A stretch of 64,000 nt of DNA, from positions 4,340,373 to 4,404,372 of the forward strand of contig NZ_KE386572.1 in assembly GCF_000427665.1 (NCBI RefSeq), written 5' to 3'. The notes beneath the pieces are model-generated. The model was given only the letters and a program-made list of their open reading frames with translations, was not told the origin of the DNA and ran no database searches. Below, piece after piece: positions 1-8,912 of the stretch. The translations under genes and the position numbers were made by a program. Position 1 is the first letter of the stretch. Each line of letters starts with the position of its first letter. The stretch comes from Geminicoccus roseus DSM 18922 (GTDB taxonomy: Bacteria > Pseudomonadota > Alphaproteobacteria > Geminicoccales > Geminicoccaceae).

Positions 1-1
1 G

Positions 2-2512
2 CTGGCCTTCGACACGGTGCTGCTCGACCGCTCCGCCACCGGCCCCTACGCGGCGCCCGAGCCCAACGACGCGGTCGACGACGCAAGGTTCGCCTTTGTC
101 GCCGACGGGGTGAAGAACCGCTGGTTCCTGGCGCTGGACTGGGTGCGCAGCTGGATCGCCGACGCGTACCTCGCCGGGCGCAGCCGCGACCGCAAGCGGC
201 CCCTGCAGCTGGAGGACCTGGCGGAGCCCGGCGAGTACTGGGCCGCCTACCTGGTGCTCCTGCAGGCCCTGGAGGAGGCGCTGCGCCTGCCGGTGCTGCG
301 CTTCGTCGACACCCTCACCGATTCCCTGCGCAACGAGCCGATCGACGTCGACCTGGTGGTCGATGTCGGCAACAGCCGGACCTGCGGGATCATCATCGAG
401 CAGCCCAAGGACCGCGGCGTGGTCGATATCGGCCAGGCCTACCGGCTGGAGCTGCGCGACCTGTCCCGGCCGGAGCGGGTCTATGCCGACCCGTTCGCCA
501 GCCGGATCGAGTTCGCCCCGGCCAGCTTCGGGCGCACCGACCTCAGCCGGCGCACCGGGCGGCGGCGCGACGCGTTCTGGTGGCCCTCGCCGGTCCGGAT
601 CGGCCCGGAGGCGGAATGGCTGGCCTCGTTCTCCGACGGCACCGAGGGCGTGTCCGGCCTGTCCAGCGCCAAGCGCTATCTGTGGGACGACGCGCCAAGG
701 CCGCTGCCGTGGGTGAACAGCCGCGGCCCGCTCCCCAAGAGCCAGCGGGTGCCGCCGATCAGCGGGCCGATGACCGCCAGGCTCACCGAGAGCGGCGAGC
801 TTGCGGTGCAGGGCCAGGTCGGGATGCAGCCGCTGTATTCGCGCTCCTCGCTCTACACGCTGATGATCGCCGAATTGCTGATCCACGCCCTTTGCCAGAT
901 CAACGCGGTGGCGGTGCGCGAGCAGCGCGCCCATGCCGGGCTGCCCAGGCGGCTGCGCTCGCTGATCCTCACCATGCCCTCGGCCACGCCGCTGGCCGAG
1001 CAGCGGATCATGCGCAAGCGGATCATGGCGGCGATCGAGCTGGTCTGGCAGACCATGGGCTGGTCGGCCGAGGACGGGCTGCACCGGCGCCCGGACGTGA
1101 TGCTGGACTGGGACGAGGCCACCGCCACCCATCTGGTCTGGCTGTTCAACGAGATCAGCTACAAGTTCCGCGGCAACGCCTTCGACCTGTTCGGGCTGAT
1201 CGGCCACGACCAGCCGGACGGCCGCACCCTGCGGATCGCCAGCATGGACATGGGCGGCGGCACCACCGACCTGATGATCGTCGAGTACAAGATCCGCCAC
1301 GGCAACGAGCAGACCATCGAGCCGGCCCAGCTGTTCCGCGAGGGCTTCCGCCAGGCCGGCGACGACATCGTGCAGGCGGTGATCGAGCAGGTGGTGCTGC
1401 CGGACCTGGCCCATGCGCTGGGGCGGGCAGGGGTGGCGCGCCCGCACCATGTCCTGTCCGACCTGTTCGGCGGCAACCGGGTCGGCCAGACCCAGCAGGA
1501 GCAGGCGCTGCGCGCGCTGCTGGTCAACCAGCTCCTGGTGCCGGTCGCCCTGGCGCTGATCGCCGCCTACGAGCAGTCCGACCCGCGCCGGCCTGCCCCG
1601 CCGGTCCATCGCCGCTGCCTGGACCTCCTGGGCCAGGACCGGCTGTCGCCGCCGGTGCGCCAGCATCTGCTGCGGGCGGCCGAGCAGGCGGGCGCGCGCG
1701 GCTTCGATCTGGACGAGATCGAGTTCACCATCGACGCCGCCCTGATGGGCGGGGCGGTCCACTCGGTCGCGGTCGGCATGGTCGAGGACCTGTGCGACGT
1801 GATCCGCGCCTATGACTGCGACGTGCTGCTGCTGACCGGCCGGCCGTCCCGGATGCCGGCGGTGCGCGACCTGGTCTATGCCAACCTGCCGCTCTCGCCG
1901 GACCGGGTGGTGCCGATGGACCGCTACGAGGTCGGCGGCTGGTATCCGTTCCGCTCGCTCGACTTCCTGATCCAGGACCCCAAGACCACCGCCGCGGTGG
2001 GCGCCCTGCTCTGCCGGATCTGCGAGGGGATGACCCGCGGCTTCGTGTTCCGGGCCAGCCGGCTGAAGATGCGCTCCACCGCCCGCTTCATCGGCGCCAT
2101 GGACCTGGACGGCCGGATCGTCGCCCGCAACGTGCTGCTGGCCGATGCCGACCTGGACACCGGCGAGAACGTGGAGAGCTTCACCCTGACCATGGGCGGC
2201 CCGGTCCTCTTGGGCTTCCGCCAGCTGCCGCTGGAGCGCTGGAAGACGACCCCGCTCTATTATGTCTACTTCACCGACCCGGCCGGGCTGGCCCGGCTGG
2301 CGACCCCGCTCAAGCTCACCTTCGAGCGGATCGAGCGCGCCGACGCCACGCTGGAGGACTTCCGGCTGGCCGAGGTGGTGGACGCCGAGGACCGTTCGCG
2401 CCGGGACAAGGTCGGCTTCCGCCTGCAGACCATCCCGATGGACCAGGAGGCCACCGGCGGATACTGGCTGGATACCGGGGTCCTGCGCACCCTGGGGCTG
2501 GGCGCGTCATGA
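2..2512 (+). CDS. srfB: SrfB-family actin/HSP70-like ATPase (5' end outside window)
   Basis: The frame is open to the left edge, so the GTG at 17 is probably internal and the N-terminus is missing; about 835 residues are seen against roughly 1000 for the SrfB family. The sugar-kinase/HSP70/actin fold is visible. A phosphate-1 motif DVGNSRT lies near residue 116 (counted from the GTG), a phosphate-2 motif DMGGGTTD at 411-418, and an adenosine-type motif TGRPSRMP near 607. It is expected to be a cytoplasmic ATPase. The stop codon overlaps the start of the SrfC gene (ATGA), so the two are translationally coupled. The family is annotated as a virulence factor after the Salmonella srfABC locus, but its biochemical role is not established and nothing here proves virulence. 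Confidence 0.85.
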   Translation: MAFDTVLLDRSATGPYAAPEPNDAVDDARFAFVADGVKNRWFLALDWVRSWIADAYLAGRSRDRKRPLQLEDLAEPGEYWAAYLVLLQALEEALRLPVLRFVDTLTDSLRNEPIDVDLVVDVGNSRTCGIIIEQPKDRGVVDIGQAYRLELRDLSRPERVYADPFASRIEFAPASFGRTDLSRRTGRRRDAFWWPSPVRIGPEAEWLASFSDGTEGVSGLSSAKRYLWDDAPRPLPWVNSRGPLPKSQRVPPISGPMTARLTESGELAVQGQVGMQPLYSRSSLYTLMIAELLIHALCQINAVAVREQRAHAGLPRRLRSLILTMPSATPLAEQRIMRKRIMAAIELVWQTMGWSAEDGLHRRPDVMLDWDEATATHLVWLFNEISYKFRGNAFDLFGLIGHDQPDGRTLRIASMDMGGGTTDLMIVEYKIRHGNEQTIEPAQLFREGFRQAGDDIVQAVIEQVVLPDLAHALGRAGVARPHHVLSDLFGGNRVGQTQQEQALRALLVNQLLVPVALALIAAYEQSDPRRPAPPVHRRCLDLLGQDRLSPPVRQHLLRAAEQAGARGFDLDEIEFTIDAALMGGAVHSVAVGMVEDLCDVIRAYDCDVLLLTGRPSRMPAVRDLVYANLPLSPDRVVPMDRYEVGGWYPFRSLDFLIQDPKTTAAVGALLCRICEGMTRGFVFRASRLKMRSTARFIGAMDLDGRIVARNVLLADADLDTGENVESFTLTMGGPVLLGFRQLPLERWKTTPLYYVYFTDPAGLARLATPLKLTFERIERADATLEDFRLAEVVDAEDRSRRDKVGFRLQTIPMDQEATGGYWLDTGVLRTLGLGAS

Positions 2513-5160
2513 GCGGCGTGGACGTGCAGGCTGGGGACATGCCGGCCAACGACGCGCGGGCCAAGGACCTGGAGCTGGCGGCGCGCGCCCGCCGGCTGGC
2601 CGAGACCGCGATGGGCGGGCTCGCCTGGTTCCGCGACAATCCGGGCCTGGTCGGCAACCGGCTGGAGGCGCTGGAGCGCACCTGCCGCCAGCATGCGGTC
2701 GAGGCGCGCCGGCTGGCCAACGCCGCTGAGCGGCCGATGTCGGTGGGCGTGTTCGGCGCCAGCCAGGCCGGCAAGTCGTTCCTGATCGGCAGCCTGATCA
2801 CCCCGGCCGGGCGGCCGGCCAAGGTGCTGTTCGGCACCGGCGCCCAGGCGGTCAAGCGCGACTTCCTGGAGGAGGTCAACCCGCAGGGCGGCAAGGAGAC
2901 CACCGGCGTGGTCACCCGCTTCTCGATCCGGCCGCACCCGACCCCGCCCGGCCACGACGTGGTGCTGCGCCTCCTGCGCGAGATCGACATCGTCAAGATC
3001 CTGGCCAACGCCTTCGTGTTCGACCTGGGCGCCCAGGCCGATCCGGACGCGCTGTTCACCGCCGAGCGCCTGGCGGCCCTGGAGGCGGCGATGCCGCCGC
3101 GCCGCCGGGCCGGCCGGGTCGACACGCTGGTGGTCGAGGACGTGTTCGAGCTGCGCGCCTACCTGGCGCACAGCCTGCCGCGCCATCCGCTCTCGGAGCG
3201 GGCCGGCGCGCCGGCCGCCCGCTACTGGGCCTGCGCCGAGGCGGCGGCACCCTATCTTTCCGCGGCCGACCGCACCGAGCTCCTGGCGCCGCTCTGGGGC
3301 GAGCTTCCGGAGTTCACCCGGCTCTATCGCGAGCTGAAGGACGCGCTGGACCTCCTGGGCGACGCTCAGCAGGGTGCTGCCGACTTCGCCTACGTGCCGC
3401 TCGACACCATCACCGAGCGAACCCGCAGCCTCGTCCATGTCGACACGCTGCTGGGCCTGGACGGCGACGACCCGGCGGCCGCGGGCCTGGTCCCGGTGCT
3501 GGTGCCGGGGCGCCCGGTCGTGCTGCTGCGCAAGCCGGTGGTGACGGCGCTCACCGCCGAATTGCGGGTGGTGCTGGACGAGCCGGCCTGGCCGTTCTTC
3601 GAGCACACCGACCTTCTGGACTTTCCCGGCGCCCGCTCGCGCGAGGATTCCACCCCGGACCGTCTGCTGCGCGCCAAGGACAAGCCGCAGGCGCGCGCCT
3701 ACTGCTTCCTGCGCGGCAAGGTCGCCGTGCTGTTCGACAAGTACGCGGCCGACCTCGACCTCAACACGATGCTGCTGTGCGTGGGCGACAGCAACCAGGA
3801 CGTGGCCAAGCTGCCGGAGCTGGTCCAGGACTGGGTGGGCGTCACCCATGGCGCCACCGCCGAGGAGCGCGCCCGGCGCGCCGGCCGGCGCACCAGCCTG
3901 TTCTTCTGCCTGACCAAGGCCGACAAGCTGTTCGACTTCAGCACCGGCACCGAGCCCGCCCAGTCGGTCGCCAACCGGCTGGACAGCAGCGTCAGCAAGT
4001 TCTCCGGCTGGACCAGGCAATGGCTGCCGGGCCGGCCGTTCACCAACCTGTTCTTCATCCGCAATCCCAAGGGCATCCAGCGCGAGGACCTGTTCGACTA
4101 TGCGGTCGCGCCGGAGCTGCCTGCCGGGGCGATGCCGCCGGAGGCGCGGCTGCGGCCGGACAAGGCCCAGCTGGTCGAGCGCTACCGCCAGGCCTTTCTG
4201 GCCGATCCCATGGTCCGCACCCATGTGGCCGACCCGGCCGGCAAGTGGGAGGGGATGCTGGCGCTCAACGACGGCGGCATCCGCCTGCTCGCCGAGCAGC
4301 TGGCCCCCGTCTGCGACCCCGACCTGAAGTTCGACCAGGTGGCACCCAGGGTCGCAGCACTGGCCGACGAGCTGGAGGGCGAGCTCGCTTCCTTCCACGA
4401 GGCCGGCGACCTGGCCGCCCGGGTCGAGCGGCGCCTGGAGGGGATCGAGCCGGTGATCCTGGCGTTCGAGCACCGGCCGATGCTGTTCGGGCCGTTTCTG
4501 GCCGAGCTGCAGGCGAGCACGGCCCGGCTGGCCCAGCGCTTCTTGGAGATCGCGCGGCGGCAGATCCTGGCCGGTCCGGAGCGCTCGGTCCTGGGGCTGC
4601 GGGCGGACCCGGCCCGGCCGGCGCCGATGCGCTTTGGCGATGCCGCGGTGCAGGTCTGGCTGGACGACCTGGAGCGCAAGGCCGGCGACGAGGAGCTGGC
4701 CCGCGCCTTCGGGCTGACCTGCGAGCATTTCCGGGCGGTGGTGGGCGAATTGGCGGTGGGAGCCAGGCGCTTTGGGGTGGCGCAGCGGGTCGAGGCGCAT
4801 GTCCGCGCCACCGAGGCCTTTGCCCAGACCGCCGGCGACGTCATGCACCGGGTTGCCTTAGGCAGCGGGCTGATCATCGACCGGCTGGTCAACCTCCTGG
4901 GCACCGACCTGCGCCTGCCCGACCAGGCCGAGGTGCCCGTCCTGCGCAAGCCCGCCCCGCTCTCGGTCGGGCAGCTGCCCAGCCTCTCGCCGGACAAGGG
5001 CCAGATGGAATCCGAGCGTTTCGAGCGGGCGCGGTTCTGGCTGCTCGCCTTGCGCCTCCTGACGCGCGACAATGCCGCCTGGGGCCAGGGTGGCCTTGTC
5101 GATGTCGAGCAGAACCGGCGCCTGGGCCTGCTGCTCGACGGCCTGCGCGGATCGAAGTGA
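2509..5160 (+). CDS. srfC: SrfC-family dynamin-like GTPase
   Basis: This 883-residue protein carries a P-loop GASQAGKS at residues 83-90, a switch/Walker B-type DFPG at 371-374 and a G4-like TKAD at 469-472. That is the G-motif order of a large, dynamin-like GTPase. The long C-terminal half (after about 560) is rich in Ala, Leu, Glu and Arg and is probably helical, as in assembly or stalk domains. It matches the family called putative virulence effector SrfC. The start overlaps the srfB stop by 4 bp and the stop overlaps the next start (TGATG), so the three genes form one coupled operon. GTPase and membrane-remodelling roles are inferred from motif order, not demonstrated. Confidence 0.8.
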   Translation: MSGVDVQAGDMPANDARAKDLELAARARRLAETAMGGLAWFRDNPGLVGNRLEALERTCRQHAVEARRLANAAERPMSVGVFGASQAGKSFLIGSLITPAGRPAKVLFGTGAQAVKRDFLEEVNPQGGKETTGVVTRFSIRPHPTPPGHDVVLRLLREIDIVKILANAFVFDLGAQADPDALFTAERLAALEAAMPPRRRAGRVDTLVVEDVFELRAYLAHSLPRHPLSERAGAPAARYWACAEAAAPYLSAADRTELLAPLWGELPEFTRLYRELKDALDLLGDAQQGAADFAYVPLDTITERTRSLVHVDTLLGLDGDDPAAAGLVPVLVPGRPVVLLRKPVVTALTAELRVVLDEPAWPFFEHTDLLDFPGARSREDSTPDRLLRAKDKPQARAYCFLRGKVAVLFDKYAADLDLNTMLLCVGDSNQDVAKLPELVQDWVGVTHGATAEERARRAGRRTSLFFCLTKADKLFDFSTGTEPAQSVANRLDSSVSKFSGWTRQWLPGRPFTNLFFIRNPKGIQREDLFDYAVAPELPAGAMPPEARLRPDKAQLVERYRQAFLADPMVRTHVADPAGKWEGMLALNDGGIRLLAEQLAPVCDPDLKFDQVAPRVAALADELEGELASFHEAGDLAARVERRLEGIEPVILAFEHRPMLFGPFLAELQASTARLAQRFLEIARRQILAGPERSVLGLRADPARPAPMRFGDAAVQVWLDDLERKAGDEELARAFGLTCEHFRAVVGELAVGARRFGVAQRVEAHVRATEAFAQTAGDVMHRVALGSGLIIDRLVNLLGTDLRLPDQAEVPVLRKPAPLSVGQLPSLSPDKGQMESERFERARFWLLALRLLTRDNAAWGQGGLVDVEQNRRLGLLLDGLRGSK

Positions 5161-6140
5161 TGCGTCACGTCCAAGCGCTGCTGGAAGATGCCGACGCCGG
5201 TGCCGGTGGGCGCGCCCGGCTGCGCTTCGCGCCGGTCCCGCCGGAAAGCCGCCACGCCCATCTGGCGGTGCGCCGCAGCGACCCCGCCACCCCCTGGCTC
5301 GGGCCGAACGGCTGGCAAGTCGCCGAGCACCGCTTCCTGCCGCTGGAGGCGGCGTTCGACGGCGACGCGCTGGTGCTGACGGTCGGCCGCGAGATCGTGG
5401 ACGCGGTGCCGGAATTCAGCGTGGTCGAGCTTCAGCTGCCCGAGTTCGGCATCTCCAGCAAGGTGAGCTGGGAAGGGGTGATCCCCAGCTACGGCGCGTT
5501 CGAGCCGGACCCGCCGCGCGACTCAGGCCCGGTCCGCCCGCCGGACATGCTGGTGGTGCCGCCAGGGGAGCGGCCTCGCTCGCCTCCGCCTGCGCCCGTG
5601 CCGGTTCGGAGCCGGCCGGTCCGGGCGGCGTTCGTGATCACCCCGGCGCGGCTGGTGGTGCTTCGCGCCCTGGACCACGACTTGAAGGAGCCGCTGCCGG
5701 CCCCGGATCCGGGCGAGGGCCTGCCCGGCCTGCCGTTCGCGGAGCTGGCCCGGGCCTTTCGCGGCACCCTTCGGATCGAGACCGACGGCACCGCCAGGAT
5801 CACCGGGCAGGACGGCATGGGGCCGCCCCGGCGCCTGCGCTTCCGGGTGACGCCCGGCGGCGGCAGTGTCGTGCAGGCCCTGGACGGCCATCCGTTCGGC
5901 GCCCAGATCGGGCCGTCCGAGGCTCAGGCGGGCGTGTTCGGCCTGAGCCATGCCGCCCTGGCCGCGGCCGGCAGCGGCCAGCTGGTCCTGGATCCCGCCA
6001 GCCTCACGGCGACCCTGGTGGAGGACAGCCTCGGCCACGACCCGCTGCCGCCAATCCGCCCCCGCCGCTCTTTGCTGGTGCCGGCCCTGGGCGTGGTGGC
6101 GCTGGTCTGCGTGGGCGGGGCGACGGTCCTGCTCTGGTAG
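5160..6140 (+). CDS. Tail-anchored membrane protein of the srfBC operon
   Basis: This 326-residue protein starts on the last base of the srfC stop codon. Residues 1-110 look like a compact globular beta-rich domain. Residues 115-150 form a Pro- and Arg-rich linker, followed by a second globular region (about 160-295). A single hydrophobic helix (about 303-325) runs to the C-terminus with nothing after it. There is no signal peptide, so the expected topology is cytoplasmic with a C-terminal tail anchor. I do not recognise the family. Its position in the operon suggests it is the membrane receptor or anchor for SrfB and SrfC, possibly the counterpart of SrfA of other loci, though I see no clear similarity. 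Confidence 0.75.
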   Translation: MRHVQALLEDADAGAGGRARLRFAPVPPESRHAHLAVRRSDPATPWLGPNGWQVAEHRFLPLEAAFDGDALVLTVGREIVDAVPEFSVVELQLPEFGISSKVSWEGVIPSYGAFEPDPPRDSGPVRPPDMLVVPPGERPRSPPPAPVPVRSRPVRAAFVITPARLVVLRALDHDLKEPLPAPDPGEGLPGLPFAELARAFRGTLRIETDGTARITGQDGMGPPRRLRFRVTPGGGSVVQALDGHPFGAQIGPSEAQAGVFGLSHAALAAAGSGQLVLDPASLTATLVEDSLGHDPLPPIRPRRSLLVPALGVVALVCVGGATVLLW

Positions 6141-6233
6141 CCGGCTTTCCCGGCCAAACCCGCACCTCTTCGTTTGCGGCGGCCAGCCAGATCGGCTAAT
6201 CCCGTCCCGCCGCGGGCCGTCGCGCCTGCCAAA

Positions 6234-6308
6234 GGATCCCTAGCTCAACGGTAGAGCGTCCGACTTTTAATCGGCCGGTTCCGGGTTCGAATCCCGGGGG
6301 ATCCACCA
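6234..6308 (+). tRNA. tRNA-Lys(TTT), CCA encoded
   Basis: A full cloverleaf can be drawn. The acceptor stem is GGATCCC/GGGATCC, the D arm GCTC/GAGC has a 7-nt loop, the anticodon loop is CTTTTAA, and the T arm is CCGGG/CCCGG with TTCGAAT, followed by discriminator A and encoded CCA. The anticodon is TTT at 6266-6268. Position 27-43 is a T/C mismatch. The acceptor sequence is unusual for a proteobacterial tRNA-Lys, so this may be a divergent isoacceptor. Confidence 0.9.
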
Positions 6309-6357
6309 CGACGCCGGGGCGCACCGGCGCCTTCGTGATCTGCCTCGAGCTCCAGGA

Positions 6358-7158
6358 TCATCCGCTTGCCGAGCAGGCGCATGCGGTCTCGCGCGGTCCG
6401 TCCAGGGCCGCCTCGGCCCGGAAGCGGGCGATCCAGTCCCGGCTGACCGGGTCCGCCATCTTCCTGAGCTCGGGCTCGACCCGGTCGGCCGCCCGCCGGT
6501 CCAGGCCCAGGCGATCCAGGAGATGGCGCAATGTCCCGATGGGCGATTCCGAGAGCTGGTCGTAGCAGATGCGGACAGGCTCGATCCCTTGCTGCGTGAA
6601 CCATCTGTTCCAGCCGCGATCATAGGCGGTCATGGTCTGGACGCAGTCTTTGATCCGCCCGTAGTCGTAGTCTGGGGCACGATGCGGAGCGGTCCGCTCC
6701 AGCTCGGAGCCGTCGCTCGCCACATGCCAGAGGCCGGTCTGCTGCGCCTTCAGGTGCGAGACGGCCTGGGCGACCTTGTCCGCCCTCGCCAGGTGGATGA
6801 ACAGCGTCGGCCCGAAGGCGCGCGCGATGCGCTCGCGGTCGCTTGCCTCGGCGGCATACAGGGTCGCCAGCTTCTCCAGAAGGAAGTCGAAGCCAAGGCG
6901 CTGCTGGCGAAGGCCGAAGATCGGGGTGCCGCTGCGCCCCTTCCGGATCGCCGCGCGAAGGATTACTGCGACCAGTTCCGGTTCCGTCGCCGCCGTTCCC
7001 GGATCGACGCCAAGCCTCGTCATCCAGTCCTGGAGGGACGGGCGGAAGAACAAGGAGGCGGGCGCCCCGGCCACGGCGGTCGCCGCCAGCATCCGGCACA
7101 GCAGCGTGCTTCCGCTGCGCGGCGACGTGCAGATCATGTAGGAGGCGCAGGATGTCAT
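6358..7158 (-). CDS. Stf0-family sulfotransferase
   Basis: This 266-residue protein opens with the PAPS-binding 5'-phosphosulfate loop PRSGSTLL at residues 13-20, in the context typical of Stf0 (trehalose 2-sulfotransferase-like) enzymes. The family transfers sulfate from PAPS to a carbohydrate or metabolite hydroxyl in the cytoplasm; trehalose is the mycobacterial substrate, and the substrate here cannot be read. The start at 7158 puts the loop at the usual distance from the N-terminus; longer upstream starts add low-complexity Arg/Gly sequence. It stands alone and ends 50 bp from tRNA-Lys, with no sulfate-activation genes nearby. Confidence 0.85.
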   Translation of the reverse strand: MTSCASYMICTSPRSGSTLLCRMLAATAVAGAPASLFFRPSLQDWMTRLGVDPGTAATEPELVAVILRAAIRKGRSGTPIFGLRQQRLGFDFLLEKLATLYAAEASDRERIARAFGPTLFIHLARADKVAQAVSHLKAQQTGLWHVASDGSELERTAPHRAPDYDYGRIKDCVQTMTAYDRGWNRWFTQQGIEPVRICYDQLSESPIGTLRHLLDRLGLDRRAADRVEPELRKMADPVSRDWIARFRAEAALDGPRETACACSASG

Positions 7159-7214
7159 CGGCGGCTCCCTAGCCATCTCCCACGATGATCGGATGACAAA
7201 AATGCTGGGAAGCG

Positions 7215-8828
7215 TCATCCGGGGGATCCTTCCCGGTCCTGCGAGCGCGCTTCGCCCGGCCGCGGATGCCCCACATGCCGCAGGGTCAGCGCCGCGAGGA
7301 CCGCCAGCCCCGCCACGGCGAGCGCGCTGAAGGCGGACGCGCTGTTCAGCCCGGCGACAAAGGCGGCCTTTGCGGCGTCGAGCAGCCCGGCCGGCAGACG
7401 GTCCGCCATGGCCGACGCTGCTCACAGGCTGTCGCCGAGCGCATCGCGCGCGCCCTGGGGGAGGTTGGCCGGCCGGTGGTCCAGCATCGCCTGGCGATAG
7501 ATGGCGGATGCGAGGCTGCCGAGAAGGGCGATGCCGAGGGAGAGGCCCAGCTCCTGCACGGCCTCGGACAGGGCGGCGGCCGAGCCGGCTTTATGCGGTG
7601 GCGCCGAGCCGATCACGAGGTCGGTGCCAAGCGCGGCGAGGGTGCCGAGCCCGGCATAGGCCAGGGCGAAGCCGGTGACGACCACGACGAGGCTGGTCGC
7701 GTGGGCTTCTTCGGCGCCGAGCAGGGCCAGCATCAAATAGCCCAGGGCCGACAGCCCGAGCGCGCCGGCCACCACGACGGCCGGCCCTGCATGCCGGGCG
7801 GCCAGCGGCGCGCCGATGCCGGCCACGGCCATGGCCAGGGCCGGTGGGCCCATCCAGATCCCGGCCGCCAAAGGCGTCAGGTCCAGCACCAGCTGCAGAT
7901 GCTGGGTGACCAGCAGCATGGTGCCGCCCACCGGCACCAGGCCCAGCAGCAGCACGACCAGGGCGAAGGTGAAGGCCCGGTGGTTGAACAGGCCCAGATC
8001 GAGCAGCGGGTCGGCAAGCCGCCTTTGCCGCCGGACGAACAGAAAGGCGAGGGCCAGGCCTGTCCCGATCGCGGCGAGCACGGCCGGATCGATGCCGTCC
8101 TTGGCGGTCTGCTTGATGCCCTGGACCAGCGCCAGCATGGCGGCGATCGCGAGCGCCATGCTGGGAAGGTCGAGCCGCCGGCTGCCCGGCGCGCGGTATT
8201 CCGGCAGCAGGACGGGGCCCAGCAGGAGCACGAGGGCGAGGATCGGGACGGCGGGCAGGAAGGCGGCACCCCACCAGAACTGCGTCAGCAGGATGCCGCC
8301 TGCGACCGGCCCCATCGCCATGCCGAGCGCGAACATGGTCGCCCAGATCCCGACCGCCACCGCCCGCCGGGAGGGATCCGGGAAGAGCGTGCTGATCAGC
8401 GCCAGGGTCGACGGCATCAACGTGGCGCCGGCCACGCCGAGGGCCGCCCGCGCCGCGATCAGCATGGCGGCGCTGGTGGAGAACGCCGCCAGCACCGAGG
8501 CGGCGGCAAACGCGGCGGCCCCGATCATCAGCAGCCGGCGCCGCCCGAGGCGGTCGCCTAGCGTGCCGGCCGGGATCAGGAAGCCCGCGATCATGAAGCC
8601 ATAGGCATCCATGATCCACAGCGCCTGCGTGGCCGAGGGGCGCAGGTCGGCGGCCAGGGCCGGCAGGGCCAGATGCAGCAGGGTCAGGTCGAGACCGAGC
8701 AGGACGGTCGGCAGGGAGAGCAGCGCCAGGCCCAGCCAGGCGCGCATCTCCGATCGGCCGCGCCGGCCCGGTCTCGCCCGGCCCGCAAGCGGTGGTTCAC
8801 AAAGCGTCGTATCGGCACGAGAAGTCAT
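7215..8828 (-). pseudogene. MFS drug exporter (DHA2/EmrB type) with in-frame stop
   Basis: From 8828 the frame encodes 468 residues of a 14-TM DHA2-type MFS exporter, with the motif-A segment GDRLGRRR after TM2 and the motif-C region (GPVAGG) in TM5. It then meets TGA at 7422-7424. The same frame continues without a shift to 7215, encoding about 68 more residues that contain the expected last TM helix and a polar tail. The stop therefore removes the final helix. A single change (for example GGA to TGA) would explain it. The product may be inactive, truncated but functional, or made by readthrough. The gene faces an XRE-family regulator across an 84-bp spacer. Confidence 0.75.
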
Positions 8829-8830
8829 GT

Positions 8831-8849
8831 CGCCTCCTTGTCGGAGGCG
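8831..8849 (-). promoter_or_regulatory. Hairpin that sequesters the exporter ribosome-binding site
   Basis: Read on the minus strand the leader is CGCCTCC, loop GACAA, then GGAGGCG, followed by AC and the ATG. The Shine-Dalgarno GGAGG is the whole 3' arm of a perfect 7-bp GC-rich stem. This arrangement would block initiation unless opened, as in translational attenuators. The structure is seen; the regulation is inferred. Confidence 0.55.
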
Positions 8850-8912
8850 AAGATTCGGGCAGGATCAGCCTGTCACAATGTTGGAACTTATCCTGGTACT
8901 GCGAGCAACATC

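Noticed and set aside
2266..4848. An 860-codon open frame on the minus strand opposite srfB and srfC
   Set aside because: It is the antisense of real coding DNA at 70 percent G+C; it has no family segments and extreme Arg/Gln/Gly composition.
7266..8561. A 431-codon plus-strand frame opposite the MFS gene
   Set aside because: Composition is Gln/Arg/Gly-rich without motifs, and the minus-strand frame has clear MFS helices and motif A.
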